Shown in pieces: positions 48,354 through 56,555 of a stretch of DNA of 64,000 nt (position 1 is the stretch's first letter; each line of letters opens with the position of its first letter). Made by a program: the position numbers and the translations under genes. The notes below the pieces were generated by a model that was not told the DNA's origin, did no database searches, and saw nothing but the letters and a program-made list of their open reading frames with translations. The stretch covers positions 254,896 to 318,895 of the forward strand of contig PMHV01000059.1 of NCBI GenBank assembly GCA_003156805.1. Reading direction: 5' to 3'. Source of the stretch: Acidobacteriaceae bacterium (GTDB lineage Bacteria; Acidobacteriota; Terriglobia; Terriglobales; Acidobacteriaceae).

Positions 48354-49368
48354 CTAAGCACGCTGGCGTGCAGCGGTTACGCTGCCCGCATCGGCGAAAG
48401 AGAATGCCAATGAAACATTGGGATACTCTTGCCCATCGATTTCCACGTAGGGATAGACGAAATAGTTGAGCGGCTTACCGTCCTGTGCAGGGCCAGGCGC
48501 AGATCGCGGCCCATGCTGAACTGCACCCGGTTCACATCGTGCGAGCCGAAAAAGTAATCGCGTTTCTCCGGATGCTTCCAGGCCTCGGAGATGTCTACGG
48601 GAATCCAGCCCTTGCCATCAATCCAGAAATCCGACCAGCAGTGATAACCGGCGATCTCGGCGGAATGCTTGTCGGCCGGCAGCGGGAATCCAATCTCGAA
48701 GCGCGCGGGAATGCCTTGCGACCGCGCCATGGCGATGAACAGGGAATGGAAGTCGGTGCAGTTGCCTTTCTTGGCATCGCAGGCATAAAGCACGTCGCCG
48801 CGGCCCCAGCCGGTGCCCGTCTTGTCATAGCGCATGGTGGTGAAGACGTAGTCGTAAATGGCGCGGGCCTTATCGAGAGGCTGGGTCTTGCCCTGGGTGA
48901 CTTTCATGGCGAGGTCGGCGGGCAGGCCTGCGATGGGAACGAGTGTGTCAGGTTCGAGATCCTGCCGTCGCGCCTTGGCGGTGAGCGCAGCAGGGATGAC
49001 TGCAGCGACAGCGTCAGCCAGCGCGATGCGCTCGTGGCGAACCACGTCATATTCGATGTCGAAATGGAGTTCCGACTGAGCGGCCCGCGCGGCTTCGGCG
49101 TAATAAATCTGATTGCCGTACTTCGATTCGCGCGTCTTCTTCAACGGCAAATCGCCATTTGCGGAGACAACGCGTACTTCCTGATACGCGTCAGATTGCG
49201 CCAGCGGCAACCAGATGCGAACTTTCTTTCCCGTAGGAACGTTCTTCACTGTCAACGTATAGTGAAAAGTGAAATGGCGAGAGTTCTGCGCCGAAGCGCG
49301 AAGCGTGAGAGCGAACAACACACAGGCGACGAACAAAACGTATGGCGAACACAAATCTTGCGCAGCAT
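48354..49368 (-). pseudogene. transglutaminase-like protease-fold protein, two frameshifts
   Basis: An exported transglutaminase-like protein of about 337 codons if intact. AGGAGG at 49374-49379 sits five bases before the ATG at 49368, but the reading frame leaves that ATG within four codons; adding one T to the ATTTG run near 49354 joins it to a clean signal peptide (LCSPYVLFVACVLFALTLRA). The catalytic core is intact: GNCTDFHSLFIAMARSQGIP (Cys), IAGYHCWSDFWIDGKGWIPV (His) and the following Asp. Near 48490, one more C in the GGCCC run restores DGKPLNYFVYPYVEIDGQEY and the stop at 48354. Both losses are in homopolymer runs, so either this is a decaying gene or an assembly artefact. Confidence 0.82.
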
Positions 49369-49710
49369 GACGGCCTCCTGATCTGGTTCTAAGAACCAAG
49401 AACTGAGAATGCGAGCACCACTTGTTGGAAACGACACACGGGCGTCTTAGAGAGAACGCCGTCAAGTGAAGCCGCGCCTCAAGATGCGCATGGGGAAAGA
49501 CGTCGGGCCGGATGCGCCGACGATGTGGTATTTTAGCAAACCCGATTGCCAACGGACGCGCCGGTAGTGAAATTGTTCTATCTTCGGATCGCTCGCCCCA
49601 AGTTTAAATGTGAGGACGCATGTCAAAGAAGATGCCGTCAATCGGCAAGGCGACCCAGGACTTGTCCTACCTTGGAGACGAGTCTGCCAACCATCCGATA
49701 GAATCGAACC
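49355..49710 (+). other. intergenic region between the transglutaminase and ABC genes
   Basis: Mostly featureless apart from the inverted repeat TGGTTCTAAGAACCA (49384-49398) and the transglutaminase start at its left edge. A plus-strand frame at 49620 runs into the ABC gene out of phase and is not supported. Confidence 0.45.
49384..49398. promoter_or_regulatory. inverted repeat TGGTTCTAAGAACCA upstream of the transglutaminase-like gene
   Basis: Perfect 7-bp arms around one A, 16-30 bases upstream of the ATG at 49368 and just outside its AGGAGG. The position fits an operator; no regulator gene is adjacent. Confidence 0.4.
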
Positions 49711-50643
49711 GTGACCATAGCCGTCCAATGTCGCGACCTGCGCAAGACCTACGATGGCAAAGTGGAGGCCGTGCGCGGGCTGAGCCTGGAGATTCAAACC
49801 GGGGAATGTTTCGGCTTGCTGGGACCGAACGGCGCGGGCAAGACGACAACCATCGAGATTCTCGAAGGATTGCTGCAGCCGACCTCGGGCGAGGTCTCGA
49901 TTCTGGGCCACACGTGGCGAGAGAATAAGCGCGAGCTAAGGGAGTTGCTCGGAATCTCTCTCCAGGAGACGCGCCTTTCGGAAAAATTGTCGGTACGCGA
50001 GACTATAGAACTTTTTGCCAGCTTCTATCGCGAGCCGCGATCCTCTGATGAGGTGCTGGAACAATTGCAGCTTACCGAGAAGGCGGATGCATGGGTGGGC
50101 AAGCTGTCGGGTGGGCAGCGGCAGAGGCTGGCGGTGGCGACCGCTCTGGTTTGCAATCCGAAGATTTTGTTTCTGGATGAGCCGACGACCGGACTCGATC
50201 CACAGAGCCGGCGGCAGTTGTGGGACATTATTCGCGCATTTCAGCGAGACGGCGGCACCGTGCTTTTGACTACACATTACATGGATGAGGCTGAACGACT
50301 GTGCGATCGCCTGGCGATTATCGACCATGGGCAGATCATCGCCGAAGGTTCGCCCGGGAGCCTGATTAACCGGCTGGGCGGGCATCACGTGGTAGAGTTC
50401 GCGGTGAGCGGCAATTCCGACGGCGCAGCTCTGGAAGCATGGCGCTCGCTGCCCAGCGTGGAATCTGTGCGCGAGGATGATGGAATGCTGGCGCTGCACG
50501 TGAAGGAACCCCATTTGACGATTCCGGCACTGCTGGCGGCCGTTGCCATGCGGGGAAGGGAACTGCAGCATCTGAGCACGCGGCAAGCCAGTCTGGAAGA
50601 TGTGTTTGTACAATTGACGGGAAGACATTTACGGGAGGAGTGA
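49711..50643 (+). CDS. ABC exporter ATP-binding protein
   Basis: A 310-residue ATPase of the ABC-2 (DrrA/Nod-like) type. GTG start at 49711 (MTIAVQCRDLRKTYDGKVEA). Walker A GPNGAGKTTT at about residues 38-47, Q-loop ISLQETRLSEKL, signature LSGGQRQRL, Walker B ILFLDEPTTGLDP and the switch His in TTHYMDEAERLC. The C-terminal ~80 residues end with LSTRQASLEDVFVQLTGRHL, the usual DrrA tail. It drives the permease two genes downstream; a thioredoxin-like gene lies in between. Confidence 0.94.
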   Translation: MTIAVQCRDLRKTYDGKVEAVRGLSLEIQTGECFGLLGPNGAGKTTTIEILEGLLQPTSGEVSILGHTWRENKRELRELLGISLQETRLSEKLSVRETIELFASFYREPRSSDEVLEQLQLTEKADAWVGKLSGGQRQRLAVATALVCNPKILFLDEPTTGLDPQSRRQLWDIIRAFQRDGGTVLLTTHYMDEAERLCDRLAIIDHGQIIAEGSPGSLINRLGGHHVVEFAVSGNSDGAALEAWRSLPSVESVREDDGMLALHVKEPHLTIPALLAAVAMRGRELQHLSTRQASLEDVFVQLTGRHLREE

Positions 50644-50652
50644 AGGTACATC

Positions 50653-51549
50653 ATGCTAAGGCAGGAAGCACCGACGAAATACGGCCTCAAGTTTGGGATC
50701 TTAGGGGTGGTGTTGCTGACAGTATTTGCGGCGTCTGTTGCGGGCGGGCAGACATCTTCGGCCGCGGACGAGCTTGCCAACTTTGCGCCGATCGAGCAGT
50801 GGAAAAACACCGTGCTCGCAGGAAATGCGGCGGGATTGAAGGCGCTTTACAGCACGGACCCAGCGGCACAGGTGGAAGCGAATTCGATCAAGGGCGACGC
50901 CGGCGCGGACACCAGCTTTTGGCTTGGCCTGAAGGCGCGCAACCTAAAGCTGGAAGCTATACGCGCCACTGCGCCGCAGCCCGACGCCCGGAATTTTATT
51001 CTTCACGTCGAGGCGACCGGACTTCCCGATGGACGCACGGTCACGGTGACCGATGTTCAAGCCTGGCGGAAGCAAGGTGAGCAGTGGCGACTAGTGGGCG
51101 TGGACCGGACCGATGCGCCACATCTGAAACAACCTTCGGACATGAAAAAAGATATTTACCCCGCAAACGCGAATGCGCAGGCAGAACTCAAAGAAGCGGA
51201 AGATAAAGCGGCCAGGGAACACAAGCGCGTTCTGCTGGTGTTCGGCGCGAACTGGTGCTTCGACTGCCATGTTTTGGATCTGGCATTCCAGCGGCCCGAT
51301 TTGGCTCCAGTGCTGGCCGCGGGATACGAAGTAGTGCACATCGATCTCGGCATCGACGAACACAAGAATGCGGATCTCGTGAAGCAATACGACGTCCCGC
51401 TGAACAAGGGCATTCCGGCGCTGGCCGTCGTTGAGAGCAACGGCGCACTTGTGGTAAGTCAGAAGAACGGTGAGTTCGAGAACGCGCGGGCAGTTACTCC
51501 GGAGGCGCTGCTCGATTTCCTGAATAAGTGGAAGCCGGAGGCGCGTTAG
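50653..51549 (+). CDS. exported thioredoxin-like protein inside the ABC operon
   Basis: A 298-residue protein starting MLRQEAPTKYGLKFGILGVV, a signal or anchor sequence. Residues ~45-155 resemble a SnoaL/NTF2-like domain (FAPIEQWKNTVLAGNAAGLK, NFILHVEATGLPDGRTVTVT, WRLVGVDRTDAPHL). Residues ~180-295 form a thioredoxin-like domain: KRVLLVFGANWCFDCHVLDL with a C-x2-C, DLVKQYDVPLNKGIPALAVV with the cis-Pro. It begins 9 bases after the ATPase stop and ends 12 bases before the permease, so it is part of the transporter operon; a role in thiol maintenance of the exported substrate or permease is inferred. Confidence 0.85.
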   Translation: MLRQEAPTKYGLKFGILGVVLLTVFAASVAGGQTSSAADELANFAPIEQWKNTVLAGNAAGLKALYSTDPAAQVEANSIKGDAGADTSFWLGLKARNLKLEAIRATAPQPDARNFILHVEATGLPDGRTVTVTDVQAWRKQGEQWRLVGVDRTDAPHLKQPSDMKKDIYPANANAQAELKEAEDKAAREHKRVLLVFGANWCFDCHVLDLAFQRPDLAPVLAAGYEVVHIDLGIDEHKNADLVKQYDVPLNKGIPALAVVESNGALVVSQKNGEFENARAVTPEALLDFLNKWKPEAR

Positions 51550-51561
51550 AGGCGAGCTTCA

Positions 51562-52677
51562 ATGAGTGTCGCACAAGAAACGCCGGCCGCATCTGTGAAG
51601 AGTCCGCGCAGCCAGGCTGCGCGCCGCAACGGCCGCTGGGCCGGTTATACGCATCTGCTGATGGCGCGAATGCGGGAGTTGAAGCGCGAGCCCGAGGTGG
51701 TGTTCTGGGTCTTCGTGTTTCCTCTGCTATTGGCGTTGGGTCTGGGTATAGCCTTCCGCAATAAGCCCGGCGAGGCGGCGTCGGTCGCGATCGTAGCGGG
51801 CGCCGGTGCGCCGGAAACGAAGGCCATGTTGGAAGGTTCGCCGCACCACGCAACCTTCAAGATCGACGTGCAGAACGAGGCCACGGCACAAAAAGGATTC
51901 CGGCTGGGCAAGTACGATCTTGTGATCGCACCCGATGGCAGAGGAGGATTCCAATACCGCTATGACCCTGCGCGGACCGAAAGTGTGCTGGCGCGGGCCG
52001 AAGTGGATGACGCGCTGCAAGCAGCCGCGGGGCGCAAGGATGCTGTGGCCACCACTGCGGTAACGTCGTCAGCGCCAGGTTCGCGCTACATTGACTTTCT
52101 CATTCCCGGATTGCTGGGGATGAACCTGATGAACTCGGGCATGTGGGGGATTGGTTTCGCGCTGGTCGATATGCGGCAGCGCAAGCTGCTCAAGCGGTTC
52201 GTGGCAACGCCGATGCGGCGCGGAGATTTCCTTCTGGCTCTGCTCTCTAGCCGCCTTGTGCTGATGATTATCGAAATTGCCCTGTTGCTGAGCCTTGGCA
52301 TCTTCGTGTTCCACATGCGTGTACTCGGATCTTTGTTTTCGATTGTGCTGCTGGGAGCAGCAGGGGCCGTGACTTTCGGCGGCCTGGGATTGCTGACCGC
52401 GAGCCGCGCGCAGAAAATCGAGAGCGTGAGCGGACTCATGAACCTGGTAATGATGCCTATGTGGATTTTTTCCGGAGTTTTCTTCTCGTATGAACGCTTC
52501 CCGACCATGCTTCAGCCGTTTGTCAAGATCCTGCCGCTGACCGCGCTGAACGACGCTCTGCGCGCAAGTATTCTGGAAGGAACGCCGCTGACTCATCAGT
52601 GGCCGCGGTTGCTGGTGATGTTGCTCTGGGGTGGAATTTCGTTTGCGCTTGCCCTGCGCTGGTTCCGCTGGACCTAG
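51562..52677 (+). CDS. ABC-2 type permease
   Basis: A 371-residue permease with about six to seven helices and a large extracytoplasmic loop near residues 65-170, matching DrrB/YadH-like exporters. It opens MSVAQETPAASVKSPRSQAA, then MRELKREPEVVFWVFVFPLL (first helix). Family region: LIPGLLGMNLMNSGMWGIGF, RKLLKRFVATPMRRGDFLLA and MMPMWIFSGVFFSYERFPTM. It should pair with the ATPase at 49711. The substrate is unknown (drug, lipid or polysaccharide). Confidence 0.9.
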   Translation: MSVAQETPAASVKSPRSQAARRNGRWAGYTHLLMARMRELKREPEVVFWVFVFPLLLALGLGIAFRNKPGEAASVAIVAGAGAPETKAMLEGSPHHATFKIDVQNEATAQKGFRLGKYDLVIAPDGRGGFQYRYDPARTESVLARAEVDDALQAAAGRKDAVATTAVTSSAPGSRYIDFLIPGLLGMNLMNSGMWGIGFALVDMRQRKLLKRFVATPMRRGDFLLALLSSRLVLMIIEIALLLSLGIFVFHMRVLGSLFSIVLLGAAGAVTFGGLGLLTASRAQKIESVSGLMNLVMMPMWIFSGVFFSYERFPTMLQPFVKILPLTALNDALRASILEGTPLTHQWPRLLVMLLWGGISFALALRWFRWT

Positions 52678-52742
52678 ATCTCGGCTTGGATGACGAGCAG
52701 GTTGGTCGATTGCAGGCACGGGCTTCTGGCCCGGATCGGGGC

Positions 52743-53354
52743 TTAACTTTTCAAATGCGGCAGCATCTCCTTGAATGCCGGCGAGGCTGACGAGCGCATC
52801 AATTCGTAGATCATCATTTCCGTCGAAGAAATCACGCAGCCTGCGGCGCGCATTCTCTCCAGGCCAATTTTCCAGTTCCATTCCGTGCGCGAACTGACCG
52901 CATCCGACGCCACGTGCACTACGTATCCTTCGCGCAGAGCGGCCAACGCCGTTTGCATCACGCAAATGTGGCTCTCCATCCCGCACAGCAGCACTGTATT
53001 GCGATTGCCGGGCAGCCGCTTTAGCAGGTTACAGAAGACGTCGCTGCCAAAGCAGGAGAACCGATCCTTGTCGATGGCTTCGGTTTCAGGCAGCAGGGAA
53101 GCAATCTCCGGTACGATGCGGCCAAGACCCTTCGAGTATTGCATGCTCACCAGGGCCGGAATTTTCATAATCCCGGCTGCCCGAATCAGCAACTGGGAAT
53201 TCCGTACCAATTGTTCTTTATGAAAGATCGGGGGCAGAAGTTTGTCCTGAATATCGATAACGATCAGAGTGCATTGTTGCGCCTCGATGAGCTGGCGAAC
53301 GGTTTCGGCGTAGTCGGCAAGATGCGAGGCAGAGTTTTCAAAAGCCGTGGCCAT
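52743..53354 (-). CDS. isochorismatase-family cysteine hydrolase
   Basis: A 203-residue isochorismatase/nicotinamidase-like hydrolase. Catalytic triad: Asp in TLIVIDIQDKLLPPIF, Lys in AIDKDRFSCFGSDVF, and Cys in LLCGMESHICVMQTALAALR. MATAFENSASHLADYAETVR precedes the domain. GAGGAGG lies close before the ATG at 53354. Members act on nicotinamide, isochorismate or other amides; this subgroup, with ESHICV, is often annotated as a YcaC-like hydrolase of unknown substrate. It is transcribed away from tRNA-Gln. Confidence 0.9.
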   Translation of the reverse strand: MATAFENSASHLADYAETVRQLIEAQQCTLIVIDIQDKLLPPIFHKEQLVRNSQLLIRAAGIMKIPALVSMQYSKGLGRIVPEIASLLPETEAIDKDRFSCFGSDVFCNLLKRLPGNRNTVLLCGMESHICVMQTALAALREGYVVHVASDAVSSRTEWNWKIGLERMRAAGCVISSTEMMIYELMRSSASPAFKEMLPHLKS

Positions 53355-53506
53355 AGGATGGTCCTCCTCGTAGAGAAACGTAACGCGCGGCTGGCGGGGC
53401 GTATTCGCACGATCCTGCCACCGCGACTTGTTTCAGACTATCACCGGATGTGTTGACCTCAATTCGATCCGCAAATAGAATCAAAATCAGTGTACGGATT
53501 CACGAC

Positions 53507-53580
53507 TGCCCCCTCGTTCAACGGCAGGACAGCTGACTCTGGATCAGCATATCGGGGTTCGAATCCCTGGGGGGCAGCCA
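53507..53580 (+). tRNA. tRNA-Gln (anticodon CTG)
   Basis: A full cloverleaf with encoded CCA. Acceptor stem TGCCCCC / GGGGGCA, D-arm with TTCAACGGCAGGAC, anticodon arm GCTGA-CTCTGGA-TCAGC whose loop carries CTG, and T-arm CGGGG-TTCGAAT-CCCTG. Discriminator base G, then CCA at 53578-53580. It reads CAG (Gln) codons. No intron. Its 3' end borders a decayed recombinase. Confidence 0.97.
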
Positions 53581-53877
53581 ACCTCTGCCGTTGGCGCCAA
53601 AATCCTCGATAGCGTAGAAAATGCTGCTCGTGACTGGGTTGCAATGAGAGTTATCGAAGGCCATGCCCCGCGGCGGGAACAGCGCCTGTTGCAACCGTTG
53701 TTTGCCGTTTAGATCGGACTCGACCAGACCCGTCCCGCGTCCGAGACGCGGATTCGGAGAAGTCGAGAGCCCTTGGACCTCGATCTCATCTTGGCGCACC
53801 TGCCGGACTGTCTGCCGCGCGGCAATGCGCGCATCTTCACGATGAGCGTGCCCTGATATATCAGGGCACGAACTTAA
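53518..53877 (-). pseudogene. serine-recombinase C-terminal remnant next to tRNA-Gln
   Basis: An open minus-strand frame of about 120 codons without a start. The middle reads ESDLNGKQRLQQALFPPRGM and AFDNSHCNPVTSSIFYAIED, matching the usual end of serine-type site-specific recombinases (a QRLQQALFP..... segment, then a TSIIFY-like strand). It then runs into the antisense of the tRNA, where PRDSNPDMLIQSQLSCR is simply the reverse reading of the T- and anticodon arms. No catalytic N-terminus is seen. It suggests an integrated element that used tRNA-Gln and has since decayed. Confidence 0.5.
53847..53870. repeat. 24-bp perfect palindrome
   Basis: Half-site CGTGCCCTGATA (53847-53858) followed at once by its exact complement, with no loop. 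It lies inside the recombinase remnant near its left-over N-terminal side. Could be a binding site, an element end or a chance survivor. Confidence 0.65.
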
Positions 53878-54417
53878 CTACATCCGGACCCGAGGACGAC
53901 GGTAAAGAAGATGTCGAGGAGAATGTTGTCCGCCAATCGGCCGCCACGCGCCTCCCCGGTCACCTCCCGTCAACCTCTTGCAGCTTTCGCCACTGTGTCC
54001 CTGACTAACCGAAACTTATCGCAATCGCAAGAATCCGTTTGACAACCAGTCTTCTTGTCTTCCCGTGCTATCTTGCTTAGCTGATTCCATTCCCCGAATC
54101 GGCCCTACTTAGCGGCGTTGAAGGTGGCGTGCAACCCTCACTGCAGTACTTGACTTATAAGACAAACAAGACTAGAGAGTATAGGTCGAACATCTGGGTT
54201 TAGTGCTTCTTAGTACTTACCGCTGACGCGATGCGCCGCGCATTCGGAGCCGTCGATGGCTGAGTGCCAGGAGCGCTCTCGGAACGGCGGATCGATTTGT
54301 CGATCAAAGTCACACAGTCAGTGCGGCCATCGTCGTCAATAAATATTTGCTGTTGCTTCTAAGCTTTTTGTCGTCCTGTAGTTGTCGATTTAAGAGTTGT
54401 TCCGAGGACACTACACC
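53878..54417 (+). other. gene-free stretch upstream of the multicopper oxidase
   Basis: About 540 bases with no supported gene. A TTGACA at 54039-54044 is followed by a TATCTT at 54069, but the spacer (24 bases) is too long for a standard promoter. A GAGGAC lies about 10 bases before the oxidase ATG. Confidence 0.45.
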
Positions 54418-56160
54418 ATGAACTTGAGAGCGGAATATAGCGCGCGACTGTGGACGATAAACGGGAATCGCCGGTTATTGTGTGCGAGGCTGGTTGTTCC
54501 AGGGATCTTGGTGACATGTGCTCTATCTGCCCGTGCGCAGCAGCCCGGCTGCGAATACAAAGATATTGACGTTGCGAAGTACGGGAACCAGCCGTTCCAG
54601 AATCCACCGTCCATTGAGTCGCAAAACGGCAGTTTGTCCACCACGCTGACGGTGCAGTATACCGACGCGGCGAAGACGTCCCTTGGGGGATGTCCGCTCA
54701 AACTTCGAAGTTACAACGGTTTGGTAGTTGGTCCGACGCTGCGGATCAAACCCGGCGACGTGCTCGACGTCAACCTCAATAATCAGCTTCCGAAAGAGAC
54801 GCCCGACGAAATCCAGGCGCAATTCAACCAGGAGAACAGCAGCGCCTGGCTGGGCACGATGCCCAACTCTTACAACACGACAAACCTTCACTTTCATGGC
54901 CTGCACGTTTCGCCGGCAGGCAACAGTGACAATGTGCTGCTGGCGATCGCGCCGCAGAGCCAGTTCGCTTACGAGGTGAAGGTTCCCTCCACTCATCCCA
55001 TTGGCACTTATTGGTACCACGCGCATGCCCATGGCTCTACAGCGATACAAGTCGGCAGCAGCATGGCTGGCGCCATCATCATTGAGGACGACCCAAACAA
55101 GATTCCGAAGTCGTTGCGGGACGCGACCGCCAACGAAAAGATTCTTGTGATACAAACCATACTTTATGACACTGACGGCAAACTCGATGACATCACAAAG
55201 CTGTTTCCCGGGCCTGCGCATCCGAATCCGACAAATTGCGCCCAGGCGGGGAATTTGGGCACCTGGCCCTGCGCTAAACGCTGGGAGACCGTCAACGGGC
55301 AGATCGTGCCAATCATCACGATGCGGCCCGGCGAGGTGCAGCGTTGGCGGCTGATTGACACATCTTTTCGCGAGTCGGTCTCGTTCTTTGTGCAAGGTCA
55401 TCCGCTCTACGAGATAGCGCTTGACGGGAACTATCTGGGCCGCGTGGACATGTGGCCGGCAAACACTCCGCTTGACCTGGAGCCGGGTTACCGCAGCGAT
55501 GTGTTGATACAGGCCCTGCAGTCGGATGCGGGAAAGACGTTTCAAATGTTTGATGCGCCGAGCCCGGCCGCCACATCCCTGCGCGGGGTCGAGGAACCGG
55601 AACACCTGCTCGCGATTCTGAAGGTAGACGGCGAGCCGATGAATATGGCTTTGCCCACCAGCGCGGAAATGGCTCCTCTAGCTCCTTTTGGCGGCACCGA
55701 TCTGCGCAAGACAGCTCTTGGCGTGCAGCAAGTTACCTTCAAGCTCGGAGGCGACATGCAGGGCCAGAAGGGCTATTTTCAAGTTAACTATCAGTCCTTC
55801 AATCCCACTCACATAAGGCAGTTGGTTCTCAATTCCACAGAGATGTGGGCGTTGACTACAGTAGGCGATCCCACCGGCGTTCCCAATCCAGTCGCCCCGC
55901 CGCCGCCGCACGTCTTCCATATCCATGTAAATCCGTTTCAGTGGGCGCGCACGGGCCCGGACGGAAAACCGGAACTGGTGTGGAAAGACACGTTGCTGGT
56001 GCAGGGGCCCGCCATCACGAACATCTATACGAAATACACCGACTATATCGGGCAGTTCGTGATGCACTGCCACATCCTCGACCATGAGGATCTGGGAATG
56101 ATGGAGATGGAGGAAGTTGTGGATTCAGCCTCAGGTGTCCGCAATGGTCACCATCACTGA
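54418..56160 (+). CDS. exported multicopper oxidase
   Basis: A 580-residue laccase-like oxidase with three cupredoxin domains. ATG at 54418 preceded by GAGGAC; a signal peptide runs to about ALSARAQQPG. All copper motifs are present: NLHFHGLHVSP near residue 157, GTYWYHAHAHGS near 198, HVFHIHVNPFQWA near 497 and FVMHCHILDHEDLGMMEMEE near 548, the last carrying the Cys, His and Met of the type 1 site. It would oxidise phenols, metals or copper(I) outside the cytoplasm. The C-terminus is short with a His-rich end (GHHH). No CopA/CopB partners are nearby. Confidence 0.94.
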   Translation: MNLRAEYSARLWTINGNRRLLCARLVVPGILVTCALSARAQQPGCEYKDIDVAKYGNQPFQNPPSIESQNGSLSTTLTVQYTDAAKTSLGGCPLKLRSYNGLVVGPTLRIKPGDVLDVNLNNQLPKETPDEIQAQFNQENSSAWLGTMPNSYNTTNLHFHGLHVSPAGNSDNVLLAIAPQSQFAYEVKVPSTHPIGTYWYHAHAHGSTAIQVGSSMAGAIIIEDDPNKIPKSLRDATANEKILVIQTILYDTDGKLDDITKLFPGPAHPNPTNCAQAGNLGTWPCAKRWETVNGQIVPIITMRPGEVQRWRLIDTSFRESVSFFVQGHPLYEIALDGNYLGRVDMWPANTPLDLEPGYRSDVLIQALQSDAGKTFQMFDAPSPAATSLRGVEEPEHLLAILKVDGEPMNMALPTSAEMAPLAPFGGTDLRKTALGVQQVTFKLGGDMQGQKGYFQVNYQSFNPTHIRQLVLNSTEMWALTTVGDPTGVPNPVAPPPPHVFHIHVNPFQWARTGPDGKPELVWKDTLLVQGPAITNIYTKYTDYIGQFVMHCHILDHEDLGMMEMEEVVDSASGVRNGHHH

Positions 56161-56555
56161 CCGCTGTGGAGATTAAGAGCACTCGGTCCTGGCGTGGGGG
56201 TGCTCCTTCTCGTGTCTTTTGGTTAATCCGGTTGACATTCATAACAACCGAGGTTTTCAGCATGGCAAACGACGAGATCGACGACAAGAAAGCGCCATCC
56301 TCGTTCGCTCGCTATCAGCGGGTCAAGGAGATCCTGAACAATGCCGCGGGCGAAAGGTGTCCGAGTTACCCCAGCGGTTTTATGCCCAGGAGCAGCGCTG
56401 GCGGCGGAATCCGTTCTGGCACCGCCATTTTCACAACGTGTCGGTCGCAAATTCCGCTTGACCTGCGGCCCAGATTCTCGTGTCGACGCGCCGGGCCGCT
56501 CACAGCTCTCCGCAGTTCAGATCGGGTTTGAAATCGCCATTTTTTTGGCCACGCT
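56161..56555 (+). other. short ORF region between the oxidase and the fucosidase
   Basis: About 395 bases. Beyond an imperfect hairpin just after the oxidase stop (arms near 56183 and 56199), an 89-codon ATG frame (56262-56531: MANDEIDDKKAPSSFARYQR) begins well but turns Pro/Ser/Arg-rich after residue 30. In another frame, QRFYAQEQRWRRNPFWHRHF continues protein-like, so a broken small gene is possible. I do not recognise it. Confidence 0.3.

Noticed and set aside
48485..49381. 298-codon plus-strand frame opposite the transglutaminase gene
   Set aside because: Antisense shadow; the minus strand has the catalytic motifs even though it is frameshifted.
54039..54074. TTGACA and TATCTT as the promoter of the multicopper oxidase
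   Set aside because: The 24-base spacer is too long and the distance to the start is over 340 bases.
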